From the NCBI GenBank assembly GCA_032622095.1, contig CP136061.1, positions 59,727,301 through 59,791,300 of the forward strand: a stretch of DNA of 64,000 bases, in the 5' to 3' direction. This DNA comes from Siphonodentalium dalli. Lineage: Eukaryota > Mollusca > Scaphopoda > Gadilida > Siphonodentaliidae. Below, one piece after another: positions 23,436 through 36,036 of the stretch. The translations under genes and the position numbers were made by a program. Positions within the stretch are counted from its first letter, which is position 1, and every line of letters begins with the position of its first letter. The notes below the pieces were generated by a model. That model was given only the letters and a program-made list of their open reading frames with translations, was not told the DNA's origin and ran no database searches.

Positions 23436-25560
23436 TTTTAGCTCACCTGAGACGAAGTCTCCGGTGGAGCTATAGTCATCACTCCTCGTCTGTCGTCCGT
23501 CCATCCGTCCGTCCGTCCATCCGTCCGTCCGTCAACAATTCTTTGAACATCTTCTCCTCTGAAACGGAAGACCGAATTGGTTCATATTTGGTGTGGATGT
23601 TCCCTAGGTGACTCTCATTCAGATTTGTTCAAATGGGTCACTGGGTCAAATAGTTGCGAAGCCAGGGGCATAACTCTATTCCTCCATAGTAATTCTTACG
23701 ACTTCTTTTTCAGAACCATTGGGCCGATTTAGCTAATATTTGGTATGGAGGGTCCTTGGGTGACTGGTGTTCAGATTTGTTCAAATGAGGTCACCCGGTC
23801 AATTAGTTGAGAAACCAGGGCCATAACTCATAGTAATTCTTACAATGACTTCTTCTAAAACAATATTTGGCCGATTCAGCTTATATTTGGGTGACTGAGG
23901 TTCAGATTTGGTCAAATGGGGTCACTGGGTCAAATAGGGGCAGAGCCAGGGACATAACTCTAAAAAATAATAATTTTTGCATTTTGACCTTTGATTTTTT
24001 TTAGACGTATCACAGCTACCCAACCACACCCTCCCCACCTCCCGTCCCTGCCACACCACACTGTATCATACCATGTTATCTCTTCCTTGTTCACCCCATT
24101 AAAATCCTTGTTTTGATCACAGCTGTAGGAGTATCAAAAAGCTGTGTGTGCAGTCGTTAAAACCTAATAATCTATGTCAACACCTCTCAGACACTGGTAG
24201 CTGATGATTTCATGAATGGAATATAATTCTCAGGATGCACTTGCTCTCAAGGTCATGGGAATTTTGTTACGCTAATGTAGTCAAATAAATGTTGTATGTC
24301 ATATTCTCACAGGGATGTCCCCACAGTGTTGGGGGGGGGGGGGTGGTGACTGACAGATTTGTTCAATGAAATGTAAATTTGAAGCTCTTATGAGAAGAAG
24401 CTATAGTCATCACTTCTCATCTGTCACCTGTTCATCTGTCTGTCCATCCATCCATCTGTCAACAATTCTTTGAACATCTTCTCTAGGTCATAAGACTGAA
24501 TGGGTTCATATTTGGTGTGGATGTTCCCTAGGTGACTCACATTCAGATTTGTTCAAATGAGGTCACTGTCAAATGGTTGTGAAGCCAGGGCCATAACTCT
24601 TGCCCTCCATAGTAATTCTTAAAAACGACTTCTCGTGTACCATCAGGTTGAATTGGTTCATATTTGGTATGAAGGGTCCTTTGGTGACTGTAGTTCAGAT
24701 TTGTTCAAATGGGGTCATCCTGGTGAAATAGGGGCCAAGCAAAGGACAGTTTTCCTCTTAATATGGTTCCTTTACATGGACCGTCAGGTTTATTTTACTA
24801 TTTAGTATGAAGGGTTCTTTGGTGTCTGGGATTCAAATTTATGCAGATGGGGTCACCAGGTTAAATAGGGTGGGACCAGGGACATAACTGTATGTCTCTA
24901 TAGTAATACTTATAATGTCTTCTCAAGAGAGGTTGGACCATATAGTATGGAGGATCCTTTAGTGACTGAGATTCAGATCTGTTAACATGAGGTCAACCCA
25001 TTAAGAAATGACGGGACTATTGGGACTTAAGACTTTTGTGTCTAAAAAATCATTAAAATACAAAATTCATTAAAACGTCTACCTTGGAACTACCTGACTG
25101 ATTAATCTGACATACATATAGTGTTTTTGGGTCCATGGATAATTGGGCTTTAAACATGTCTAAATGGTTTTATATAAAGCGCTATTGAGATTGAAAATTT
25201 CCAACAATTGAGAAAGTTTGAGATGTCGGTTGTGAAATTTCAACCTAAGACTTGGGAGTCTGGGCCCCGGGCGAGAGGGGACTTCTTGAGCTGGAGGAGG
25301 GGGTGATCACTAGTGTACAGTTGGTAATTTCAAGTTAGATTTGGTAATTTCAAGGTAGATTTTGTAGATTTGGTAATTTGATATTCACTATTCTACATTC
25401 ATGAAGCCTCTCTAGCCACATATCCTGTTTAGATCTACTTCTTTTAAAGTGATTATGAAAAGTTCTGACTGTTGTGGTCATCAAAGTCCCAGTCTTATCA
25501 GTCTTTGCAGTCTGGTGAGCGACCCCACAGTCTTTGACTGTCTTGTTAGAATTATTTTTT
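23436..25560 (+). repeat. Dispersed repeat H, long copy
   Basis: Opens ttagctcacctgagacgaag, tctccggtggagctatagtc and a gtccgtccatcc microsatellite. Repeated blocks follow: ttggtgtggatgttccctag, gactcacattcagatttgtt, gccagggccataactc. It ends gcgaccccacagtctttgac. The same ordered sequence recurs at 44080-46325. No coding content. 23404-23435 is a short AT-rich gap. Confidence 0.75.
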
Positions 25561-26209
25561 CTATTTTTTACATATTTCTTTTCAATAAAAATGGTAAACG
25601 CAGCTGTTAAAATAGAATGCGCTGGAGCCTGTGAACCAAAAACATCAATGTTTTTGGCCTAATGGCATCAAAAAGATGTAAATTTATTGACTGTGATAGA
25701 CTTAAAACTGAGCCTTCAGAAGTTACCAGAGGGTCACTTTTACATAAAAATTTACCTGGGGGAGACCAAACCCCCACCTACGAAAGTGGGATACCTCGCA
25801 CCTCATGGCCTAGGCTTTTAGCCAAGGCCAATCATTTGGCCTAGGCTAAATTATAGCTGAGGTAAAATGTCCTAATAAGAAAAGAACATGAGGACCACTG
25901 TGTCGCCCCAGAAATGCATATGTGGTTGCCATTGACAAATGTGCATATATTATATTTATAATAATCTACTAGTACTGCAGATAGACAGATCACCAGAACA
26001 CTTACATAATAAATAGGGCCTGCGTATACGTACGTCCCGGTGTTCCAACGAGGCTATATCTAAAAACTAAAGTTGTGACGATCATCCAAGTCAAAAAATC
26101 CACTGCAGATCACATTATTTATTTTAAAAATATCATTTAAATTAAAAACATTATTATCCAGAATGTGTTTCACAATGGCTCTAGGTAGGTGGAAACCAAA
26201 ATCACTTAC
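25561..26209. other. No gene recognised
   Basis: Contains a 60-codon open stretch at 25662-25844 without motifs, and a cluster of ggcctaggc/gccaaggcc palindromic words at 25805-25848. Nothing else could be supported. Confidence 0.4.
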
Positions 26210-26217
26210 AAATACAG

Positions 26218-27046
26218 TAGGGCCCTGCGAAGATTCGATTCGGTATCGACATCGGTGATCAGATTCGGGATCAATACCGAATCAGCTCTCCGAATCGTAT
26301 ATTTTCGAATCGGCCCGAATCAGCTCTCCGAATCGTATATTTTCAAATCGGCCCATTCTTTCCCATTTATGAGGACAAACAACTACTAATTATTTAGTTT
26401 GTGGAGCTCAATTAACGGGGCAATTGCCGCATTGTACCGTATTTTCCCGTATGGAGGTCTCGTCGGTGCCTCTCATGATGTAATTTAGAGTTTATACTAG
26501 TTACATCCAATCGCAGTCACCCTTTCGTGAGTATGTGACATCATATGCATTGATAATTATGCATGCCATTGTAAACTTATGACACAGCTTTTACAACATA
26601 CGTCAGTCATGGAATCCTTAGAATGCATAGTCATTGGCGCTATCAGATTAATAAACACTATATTATATATATATATACACTACTAGAGTAGTCGAGAAGT
26701 GTATCTTCAGTAATAATTATTCATTTTATAGTCATCAAGGTCTGTGCTTAGATGACTACATTGTATATGTCACATGTTATACATTGTGATATATAGTTTC
26801 GATTTTCATTAAAAAATAAGGTTGTGAACTCTGCCTTGGTTCGTTGTTTCATATTCGAAAAAAAAGGCTCAGCTTTTATGACAAATAAGTGAACAATAAT
26901 TAAAAGGGCATCCGATGGTCAGCAATGATTTTCTTCATATAGTGCTTGTCCCGATTGGAATCCATATCAACATCGGCCACCCGATTCAATTCGAGATTCA
27001 ATTCGGACATCATTCAGTTGCCAAATTGCCGATTCGCAGGACCCTA
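26218..27046. mobile_element. hAT-like nonautonomous element, 829 bp
   Basis: The left end TAGGGCCCTGCGAAGATTCG and right end CGATTCGCAGGACCCTA are inverted repeats. They are flanked by 8-bp near-identical direct repeats AAATACAG (26210-26217) and AAATATAG (27047-27054). Subterminal gaatcggcc/ccgaatc words are iterated. No transposase is present. Terminus and duplication length fit hAT. Confidence 0.85.
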
Positions 27047-27284
27047 AAATATAGTTGTAATCAAACTTTCAACACAAATTGTTGGAGTGGGTGAACCAAA
27101 TTGTTCACGCATTTTAGCCCCAGTTGGAATTTACAACTCAAGGGTGTGGGGAGTTTCACCCAAATCGAGAATGGGTCAGCTGAAAAATCATCTATATTCA
27201 TGTAGTATGATTATTTAAATCTTGACGTTCATATAAGTCTTCACATAACGTTCTAGACAGACTAAGTGCAAGTCATCCTTTTTA

Positions 27285-28600
27285 GCTCAACTTTACAACG
27301 TAAAGTTTGAGCTATTGCCATGTGTCGGTGTCCGTGCGTGCATCAGTGTATGCGTGCATCAACCATTTCCATTGTCAATCCCTACAGGCCGCATCCGTTA
27401 TCCGATCTTCACCAAACTTCATCTGTAGCTTCAGCCTTCAGGGTGACCTATGGATGGGAGCTATAAATTTTTTCCAAATTTCAATGAAACACATGGCCAC
27501 CAGCAGCCATCTTGGATTTAAATTTGAATCCAACGGCACACCCTACAGCCCGTATTATGGCCGGATCATTTTATAACTTTGCAAGCACAATTGTGATCAC
27601 CTGTAGATGGGAGCTATCAAATTTGAACGATTTTCGATGAAAAACATGGCCAGCCATCTTGGATTTTACTATTTGCATGACTAAATCCTTTGGCACACCC
27701 TACAGACCACATCCCTCATCCGATCATCACCAAACTGCATATGGATCTTCGTGGGTGACCTCTCGATGGGAAGCCTCCTATTTTGACAAAAATTTGTTGA
27801 AAAACATGGACGCCAGTGGCCATCTTGGAATTTACTCTTTGTATGACTACATCCTTCGGCACACCCTACAGGCCATATCTCTCATCCGATCGTCACCAAT
27901 CTTCATACGGATCTTCGGGGTGACCTCTGGATGGGAGCCTCCAATTTTTTTCCGAAATTTGTTTAACATTACATGGCCATCAGCAGCCATCATTGGATTT
28001 CAAATTTGAATCCATCAGTACACCCCGGAGCCCGCATTTATTGGAGAATTGATTTGAAATATACAGGCATGTTTATAATCACCTGTAGATGGGAGCTATC
28101 AAATTTGAACAATTTTCGATGAAAAACATGATGGCAGCAGCCATCTTGGATTTTACTCTTTGCATGACTAAATCCTTTGGCACACCCTACAGACCACATT
28201 CCTCATCTGGTGATCACCAAACTTCATATGGATTTTTGGGGTGACCTCTAGATGGGAGCCTCCTATTTTGACTGAAATTTCTTGAAAAACATGGCCACCA
28301 GTGGCCATCTTGGAATTTACTGTTTATATGACTAAATCATTTGGCACACCCTGCAGACCACATCCCTCATCCGATCATCACTAAAGTTCATATGGATCTT
28401 CGGTGACCTCCAGATGGGTGCCTCCTATTTTGTCAGAAATTTGTTGAAAAACATGGCCGCCAGCATCCATCTTGGAATTTACTCTTGGTATGACTAAATC
28501 CTTTGACGCACCACTACAGATTCGGCAGACCACATCTCTCATCCGATCATCACAAAACTTCATATGGATTTTTGGGGTGACCGCTGGTTTACTTTCCTTC
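27285..28600 (+). repeat. Dispersed repeat G array, long copy
   Basis: Starts with ttagctcaactttacaacgt and agtttgagctattgccatgt. About five modules follow, each carrying aacatggccgccagc, ccatcttggaatttactctt, gactaaatcctttggcacac and catccctcatccgatcatca. Open frames of 60-116 codons in both strands follow the repeat units and are not genes. 27055-27284 and 28601-29275 show nothing recognisable. Confidence 0.75.
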
Positions 28601-29275
28601 TTCTTTATCATTCTATTCATAGCTCAGCAAAAAAATAAACTCCCTTCCCAGGTTGAGCTACATTGTCATTGACACTTTCATTTACATTGATTTCAATGCC
28701 ATAGTTTCTTGTTATGACGTGCACATTTGGGAAATAAGAATAAGATGTCGTTACCAACAGCAAGCCTGATTTTACATGTTTCCACATAAATTTGCTTCGA
28801 TTCACAATTTGCAATCGATAATTGGGATGCTTATTAGGTCTCTTTCATAATGACAATTTGCAGTAGGAACTAGATCTATTTGCGCGGACCTCAACTAGAG
28901 TTCGGCAAATTTATCGGGGATTTGCTTACAATTTGAATTAGGGGGTGACACTGATATTCGCGAATTAAATTGTATATATTCATGAGCCATCAATGCGCAT
29001 ATGAGCCGTGGCGACTCATTGGCAAGTAGTTCTCTTAGGAGATGTCTAGGATTTGTAGCCCTTTGATTGTGTCGACTGCTTATATATTCTATTTATTTAT
29101 AAAATTCCCTCTTTGGACAAATGAATACACCATTGAAAATATATCATTTTATAATTGAATGGCAGAATTCATTTAGTGAAGTAAGGGTTACTAGTAAGTA
29201 ATTTTATTTATTGCATGTACATACATGTACAGGAAGCAATTGAGTATCCAGTAGACTGAATGATTGTCTACTTAA

Positions 29276-29487
29276 TACAGTAATGCCCTAAATAATCGAC
29301 TCCTTAACCATAGCAGAATTATGGGTAACTTTTCAGGATTTAGTCGGAAATATGGCTTGTTAGCCATTCATCGGAAAGCTGAGAGCTTTCCGATGAATGG
29401 CAACAAGCCATATTTCCAACTAAATCCTGAAAAGTTACCCATAATTCTGCTCTGGTTAAAGAGTCGATTACTTAGGGCATTGCTGTA
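29276..29487. mobile_element. Mariner-like MITE D, copy 1
   Basis: A near-perfect palindrome of about 208 bases starting CAGTAATGCCCTAAATAATC and ending in its reverse complement, with TA on each side. The arms (about 98 bases) meet at gaaagctgagagctttc. TA target and CAGT terminus are characteristic of Tc1/mariner-type elements. Four further copies lie at 40122, 41861, 42706 and 43400. The 127-codon open frame from 29321 begins inside the arm and is not a gene. Confidence 0.85.
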
Positions 29488-32118
29488 CTATAGTTCACAC
29501 AGGGGATTGGCTCCTTGGAGCATGCCTAGTGTGTCATGGGTGTCTGCGAATGACAAACCACAGAATATATTACATTTTACTACGTTACCTCCGACTTTAG
29601 TATTACCAATTACACTATGTCATGTTAATGTGTATCAGAGTGAAGTGGGCCCGGGGGTTTACAAGTACGTCACAGGGTATGTGATGGTGCTTGTTCCAAT
29701 TTGACCCATGTTCAAAACTCACAGGTATACCACTGGAAGATTCAATCGCAGAAATATTTTCTTATTTTCAAAATTCTGAATGTCTATACAGATAAAATTT
29801 CATAGTTAGAAGTCTGAGATGCTGCCAATCAGGTTAATAACATAATTTTACATGTATGGAGCAAGTACTAGAATAAGTGAACTTGCACGATATCAATGAA
29901 AAGTTCAATTGTGCAGCAAATTCATGGTGTTTACTAAATGTATATGTAACCATTAGGGTGATTCTCCCATTAAGTGCATTACATCTGAACAACTTATTTG
30001 ACATTTGAGACCTGTCAACTGCCATACTAATATTTCAAATATGGAACAAATAAATGTTTTCCAATGACAAACCTGCTCATCTTTGATGCCGATCTTCAGT
30101 CAACACAATATCAGCTAATTCTTTAGAGTTATTTATAGCCTGGCAATTTTTGTTACGTACGTTACATCACAGAAATGCATTTTTTGGGACCATGTGTCTT
30201 TGAATGGATTTTTCTCTAAATTCTGAAAGTGCCAACTTATGAGAGTAATTGTGGATAGGGGAAGAATAATTATGTTTTGAGGTCAGGGAAATCAATTCTA
30301 TGGAAACGAAAAAGTATTAGTGATAGGAAAGATTTTGCAGCATTACGTGCGTTACAAAAAAAATGTTATGTGCGTTACAAGTTCAAATCAAAGTGATAAT
30401 TTTGAAATGTTTCTACTTAGAAAAGAAGATTTCTTATATTATTTCTTTGAATAACTCGTTCTTCAAACATTTCAAGTGTTTTTGAAGTATATAAATGACT
30501 GCATTTTCAATAGCATGTCCATCATAATTGCTGTGGTTGAATCTTGCACAATACACATAGTGAGATCAGGATCAAGATCTACGCCAGCCTCAGATTGCAC
30601 ATATCTGAGTAGTCCAAATGCATCAATAAAATATATTGAATTTCAAGACCAACATTAATCATCCTTAAAATTCACAAATCACAAGTAGGGTGATGCCCAT
30701 GCTAACAATGATAATGTAATTAAATTACCCCCCCCCCCCCCCCCCCCCACACACACAGACACAACTTTAACACTTTAATCATCTTTCCCTTCATAACTAC
30801 AAGGCTGATTCATGTATTTTAATTGTTGCTATTATATGTAATAACTCATAGTAAAGATAGTTACCATTCATAAGGATCATGTCTGACATGCATTCATTTG
30901 ATATCGACCATTTATCAAACCCATTGCCAGTGAGTCTCATTTCACATGACTCTCTTTAACCATATTCACAAATTTGTCTGATAAAACTTGTTGATTCTGG
31001 AACAGAATGTATTCTCTCTTGATGTATAATCACCATTTTCTCACTAAATAGAGAAAGATGTAGATTCACTATCAATTTATATCAACATAGAATTCAAATC
31101 TGAATTTAATTGTCAAAACATGTTCATTTTATAATGTTCTACTTTAACTCTTTTAAACAAACAAACCGGCTTTTAAACCATCAATATTGTTCAATATACA
31201 TGTACGCCATTGAAGCACCTACAGTTACAAGATAGGATTATTAGTAGTGCCTGTGCCAAGTTGTAACTAAATTCCATTAATTTTTCAAAATAATGATTAT
31301 TGAAATGAAGGGTACTCATAAGTACTAGTATTAAACTGTACAATGCAATCGTTACCCAATTAAACTATCATTTTCAGAAAGTATGTAATACAAGTCGTGT
31401 AATTGTCAGAAAACATGGGGCCATATTTATGAGAAATGTTATCAATGGATAAGATGGCACTATACGTCACAAGAAAATATAATAATAGATCTGATAATAT
31501 AAATTTCGTGTTTCTAAGAAGACTTATCCTTGTTTGGACTGTTTATTCAACCTTGAAATTTAACAAGACTGGTCAGAGTGATATGTAACGCACGTAACGT
31601 TACATGTGTTGCACAGATGGTCAGTGTAGAGTCTTCTTTAATTGGGTAGAAACTGGAGGGAAATTGCAGGATATGAATAAGGAATTAAGTTTAGCTTTTA
31701 AAAACAGGTTTTGGAATTTTAAGGCTGTCCTTATGACTCACTCAGAAAAAATTCTTATGAATTGTGTTACGTGCGTTACATCAGTTACAATTTAACATGA
31801 AACAAATTTTTCCGAATTTGTGTTTGAATTTACCTTTTACAATTTATTTATCTGATAAAGTTATGTTACATGTGTTTCAGAAAGCGAACTTGAATAACAT
31901 TACAAGTTTTGTTCTTTTTAAATATTGTAGCGTGCAAAAATTATGCTAAATCTAAGAAAAAATAATAATTTTTTAAATGCAAGGTTCTGAGGCCCATACC
32001 GGTATATTAATTTCTAGAAGCCAACTGGTTAAATTGCTGTTCAAAATGAATAATTCAGAGACATGCTAAACAAAATTTATATACAATTGTAATATATTCA
32101 AGTTTCAATTTTTGCAGA
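29488..32118. other. Upstream of the Kelch gene; no exon identified
   Basis: AT-rich DNA with a homopolymer C tract (30728-30748) and five copies of the 14-base imperfect palindrome GTTACGTGCGTTAC listed separately. Open stretches of about 60 codons (29834-30025, 30476-30658, 31604-31949) have no recognisable domain. Noncoding 5' exons of the Kelch gene may lie here; a candidate acceptor is tttttgcag at about 32118. Confidence 0.4.
30152..31779. promoter_or_regulatory. Cluster of GTTACGTGCGTTAC palindromes
   Basis: Five matches to RTTAYGTRCGTTAC occur at 30152-30165, 30342-30355, 30365-30378, 31585-31598 (reverse complement) and 31766-31779. Each is built on TACGTGCGTTA-type half-sites with CpG, unusual in this AT-rich DNA. 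The cluster ends about 480 bases before the Kelch start codon. A binding site cluster or the terminal motif of an unrecognised element are both possible; regulatory function is inference. Confidence 0.35.
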
Positions 32119-32263
32119 CATGGTTGACACTTATGGAGAATCGCCCATTACACAATGTTTAATTCATTATATGTAAATGCTCTGCATCTTTCTGGCTTAA
32201 CTTCTTGTTTTATTGGGGACTCACTTTCAAATAATTTTATGAATTATAGATTGAAGTATAGAT

Positions 32264-33257
32264 ATGGAGGATTCAGCAGACAGCACAGACAACTTGTTGA
32301 CTCCCCGACAGGTGAGTCTGGATTCAACGTCCTCCAGCAGCTACAGCAGCCACGAGCATTCGGATTACCTTATAGATTACATGGAACGATTCCGCGTTGA
32401 AGGTGGCTACACCGATTTCACAATATCGGTAGAAGGCAAGAAGTTCCCATGTCACAAGGTAATCCTTGCAGCTGGGTCAGCCTACTTTCGATCAATGTTC
32501 TCGTCGGGTATGGAAGAGAGTCGCAGCAATGTCATTGAAATACATCAAATTGATGCTTCAGTATTCGAATACGTCCTTCATTTCATCTACACAGGACACG
32601 TCAGCATAACCAGCACCATCATACAGGATCTATATACACAAGCTCATCTGTTCCAAATCTCTCCGCTCATTGAACTCTGTGTCAAATTCTTCCAGGATAA
32701 CATGAGCGAAAGTAACTGTTTGGCGGCATTGACATTGGCTGACATTCATGCTCATCGCCCACTTTATCACTTTTCAAAGAAATTTGCTTGCGAGCATTTT
32801 AATGAGCTCTCAAATGATGATGATTTCGTGAAACTTTCAGTTGATTGCATCATTGATCTAATTAAGGACAGGAGACTGAATTGCAAATCAGAAGATCTTG
32901 TCTTCCAGTCAGCAATCAAATGGCTGGAGTATGAACATGATTCAAGGAAAGGTCAAAGGGTAAAGGTCTTTGAGTGCATCAAGTTCCCTCTTTTGTCAAC
33001 TGAGTTGCTCATGGACATAGTTTCTAAATGTGATATAGTCCAGCGAGACGACAGAGGTCATGAACTTTATGCTGATGCTGTGATGTATAAGACATTATAT
33101 ACAAGACAGAATATGATCGCAGTCTATCAGAGGACACCAAGACTGCATTTTCCGTACTTTGAAGTTGCTGTGATGTTGGGTGGGCGTGGTGCCGATGGTC
33201 TGAGTAATGAAGTTGTCTGCTACCGACCAGACTGCAAGGAGTTTCTTAACCTCAAAG
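32264..33257 (+). CDS. BTB-BACK-Kelch protein (KLHL6/24/35-like), coding exon 1
   Basis: First coding exon of a three-exon gene (32264-33257, 35714-36036, 39618-40112) joining in phase to 603 residues, the usual KLHL length. Residues 1-40 are Ser/Thr-rich. The BTB domain spans about 41-147 (YTDFTISVEGKKFPCHKVIL, then AYFRSMF, IYTGHV), BACK about 152-255 (FEYV..., KFACEHF..., EDLVFQSAIKWL). The first Kelch blade starts near 298 (VAVMLGGRGADG). KLHL proteins dimerise through BTB, bind Cullin-3 with BTB and BACK, and present Kelch-bound substrates for ubiquitination; that role is inferred. The exon ends CTCAAAG|GTTTGT after residue 331 plus one base. The ATG at 32264 (agatATGg) is the first in frame; a separate 18-codon upstream ORF runs 32120-32176. 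Blade sequence and C terminus look closest to KLHL24/35, from memory. Confidence 0.93.
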
Positions 33258-35056
33258 GTTTGTTCCATCATCTGTAACAATATTTTTTATTCTTATCTGA
33301 GCGTTGGGACTGTATATATAAAAAGATCATGTTATCAACAGGCCTCTACCCACTTGGGGCATCCCACACTAACTGCTATTACCAAAATTCCAAACGAGAT
33401 CAATCTGTGCCTATATACTGACGCTATAAATGTATGCCTCAGATTAACTTAATAACTAGTAAGGGAAATAAATTAATTTTATCAAAATGGGTTGAAATGG
33501 GTCCCATTTTTAGCTCAACTTGACAAAGTCATGTTTGAGCTATTGCCATGGGTTGGTATCAGCCGTCTGTGTGTGCATACGTGTGTATGTCTGTCAAAAC
33601 TTCCCACTTATTAGCATGGGCTACAGGTCATACCTTAGGTCAGATCATTATGAAATTTGGCATGACTGTTGACATTGACATGTAGATTAGAATGAGTCTT
33701 TTTTGGGGTCATTCGGCAAAAAAAACATGACCACCAGCAGGCAGCAGCCATTTTGGATTTCACATTTCAATGTTGTCATCTATTACTTAGTACTTAGACA
33801 TTTCAACTTTCTGAATTTCTAATTGCTCCATTGACTAACATATAAGATTATTCCCTCTCCAAGTTGAGCGCAGTGTCATTCCCGCTTTCATTTCTGCTAT
33901 ATATAACAATAAAGAGCGTTCTTGGGTAATTTCTTCCTGATATGGAAGATATATGGTAAAAATAGTGATAGGTTTTCTCACTTCTGTGTGTACCGTATAT
34001 TGGGACATTAAACACAGCTAATAACTTTCTTTCATTTCAGTAAATCATCTAGAGGCAAATAAAGTACATGTACCGGTACATGTATAAGTATTGTCCACAT
34101 CTTATGACTTTTGTTGCCCCAGAGCATGAGGTGTGCAATTAATAGGTTTAAAGATCAACTTTAAAGATAGTCTAATTTGACACCAAGTTATTCAAACTTT
34201 CCTACAGTTATTTTCAGTTTATCAGGGAAAAGAAAAAAATGAAAATACTTGCAATCTCGACCATGATCATCAGTTTTACTTTGAAAACATGGAAAATTAT
34301 CGTGATTGAGAACGCTTGTTTATTATCTACTGAATTTTATCCCCTGCCAAATTGAAAATTTGCGGGGGATATTGGAATGGGTTCCGTCCGTCTGTCTGCC
34401 TGTCCGCCCATCTGTCCGTCTGTCCCGAATTTGTAGGAGTCATGACTTGAACAAATGTCAACGGATTTAAAATAATTTTGTTATATGAGTTCACCTGACC
34501 ATTACCAAGAATGAGTTCGCAAGCAAATAGATGACGTCACAGGGCTCATTTCCACAAATCTAAACGGATTTCAAAGATATTTGGTATATGAGTTCACCTG
34601 TCTATTACCTAGAATGAGTTCGCAAGCCAGGTCCGGCCGGATATTTTTACCGGAGTTATTGGACGTTGTTTATTTTTGTCGAATTTACCAAATAGCAAAT
34701 AGATAATCAGATAATATCTGACCATCAGAATCTACCACATTGAATTGATGGGCTTAATGGCCCAATTTACTGGTAATTATTTTCTGGTACAAAAATCCAA
34801 TCCTGAAAACAATCATAAGCTTCAGTCCTGTCATTAAGAATGCGTAATGTTTATCGTTGTCACTACTTGTTTATAGATCGTATTACGGTACTGTTATTAT
34901 TTTTAGAATCACTAACTCTATCTCTATTATTTCTATGTTTCACATTTAAGGTACTAATCCTATTGGATTTAACTAATATATCATTGAATCAAAATATTTT
35001 GCTCCAATCAACCCTTTCTTTACTAAATACTCATTGATGAGTAGTTATCCCTTAAA

Positions 35057-35112
35057 ATGTTCAGGTAATAAGTTCAACAAACATTTGTTGAACTTATTAT
35101 CTGAAAATTTCC
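35057..35112. repeat. Small hairpin, copy 1
   Basis: tgttcaggtaataagttcaa pairs with ttgaacttattatctgaaaa across a loop of about 10 bases. A second copy with the same arms is at 42218-42285. Probably a tiny foldback element. Confidence 0.65.
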
Positions 35113-35118
35113 CACCAA

Positions 35119-35545
35119 TTAAAGGTACTCAATCTGAATTAACGCTCGCAAATTACTATTTCCTTGGCTTCGGGGGTAAAAAATATTTGATTTGAGTCGA
35201 GGAACCCACAGATAAGCTCAGAGTGATCAGATATCGATGTTGGAAATCTATTATTTTAATTTTGGGTGGCCCAGTAAACAGTTGACTAGAAGACTTCTCT
35301 GACCAAATTGCAGATGAAGATGGATAACTCTAAAATCAAGTGGCTTTTTTGTGTCAGATATTTGACAAACGGGCAAAAAAAAATTGACAAATAACAGGTT
35401 TTGGGCAATTTTATACTATAGTTGACTGTGGTTAGCATTATTTTCTGGGCAATTACTCGATTCTGATAACTGAAGCGGCATTTAAAAAAAATGTTGTTGG
35501 AGTCTGATGATATAGGGACCATCGAATCTGATTGAGTACCTTTAA
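35119..35545 (+). mobile_element. TTAA-flanked element C, copy 3
   Basis: Starts TTAAAGGTACTCAATCTGAA and ends tctgattgagtacctttaa. It shares the body of copy 2 (tccttggcttcgggggtaaa, agagtgatcagatatcgatg, gattctgataactgaagcgg). TTAA is present at both ends. It lies in intron 1 of the Kelch gene, between the hairpin and exon 2. Confidence 0.8.
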
Positions 35546-35713
35546 TAGGAATCCTTCTGCACTCTCTATTATCTGCTGTCTGATTATATTTCCTGAATAT
35601 CCATTCCTTCCGATGAATAATAGACTCTTCCAATATATACTTTTTATAACTGGTGGGAGAATCCATTTAGTATATAACTGGCTAAATAAAAGCTTTTGTT
35701 CCTTATATTGCAG

Positions 35714-36036
35714 GCCTGCCATTCAGAAAGAGGAATGAGTTCGCTGCATGTGTCGTCGCTAATAATATCTATGTATCCGGTGGTCTGAGAAGCCCTGAGT
35801 TCTGGAAATATGACTCCACCTTTGAGACGTGGATTAGAGGTGCAGACATGTTCCATGCTCGCAGGCGCCATGCCATTGCAGCCGTGGAAGATAAAGTATA
35901 TGTTCTTGGTGGGTTTGATGAAGAAGATGTGCTGGCCTCCATAGAAATGTGGAATCCGACATCCAACAGATGGGAAGAAATCAGTAATTTATGTACCCCG
36001 GTGGAAAACATGGGATATCTTGCTCATCACAAGAAG
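35714..36036 (+). CDS. Kelch gene, coding exon 2 (blades 1-3)
   Basis: Acceptor tatattgcag precedes the exon and the donor aagaag|gtacag ends it. The exon has 323 bases; with the one base carried from exon 1 it gives 108 codons and ends in phase 0. It completes blade 1, encodes blade 2 (NNIYVSGGLRSPEFWKYDS, TWIRG) and blade 3 (DKVYVLGGFDEEDVLASIEM, NPTSNRWEE). The GG pairs and the aromatic-W spacing of Kelch repeats are intact. Confidence 0.92.

Larger units (their letters stand above)
33258..35713 (+). other. Intron 1 of the Kelch gene
   Basis: GT-AG intron of 2,456 bases. It contains a copy of repeat G (33510-33790, with gagctattgccatgggttgg), an unrelated dispersed repeat at about 34335-34660 (gcgggggatattggaatggg plus a tccgtctgtctgcctgtcc microsatellite), a small hairpin (35057-35112) and TTAA element C copy 3 (35119-35545). 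No alternative coding exon is evident. Confidence 0.85.

Noticed and set aside
29321-29704. 127-codon plus-strand open frame
   Set aside because: It begins inside the arm of a palindromic MITE and runs into unique DNA with no domain; the same arm elsewhere is noncoding.
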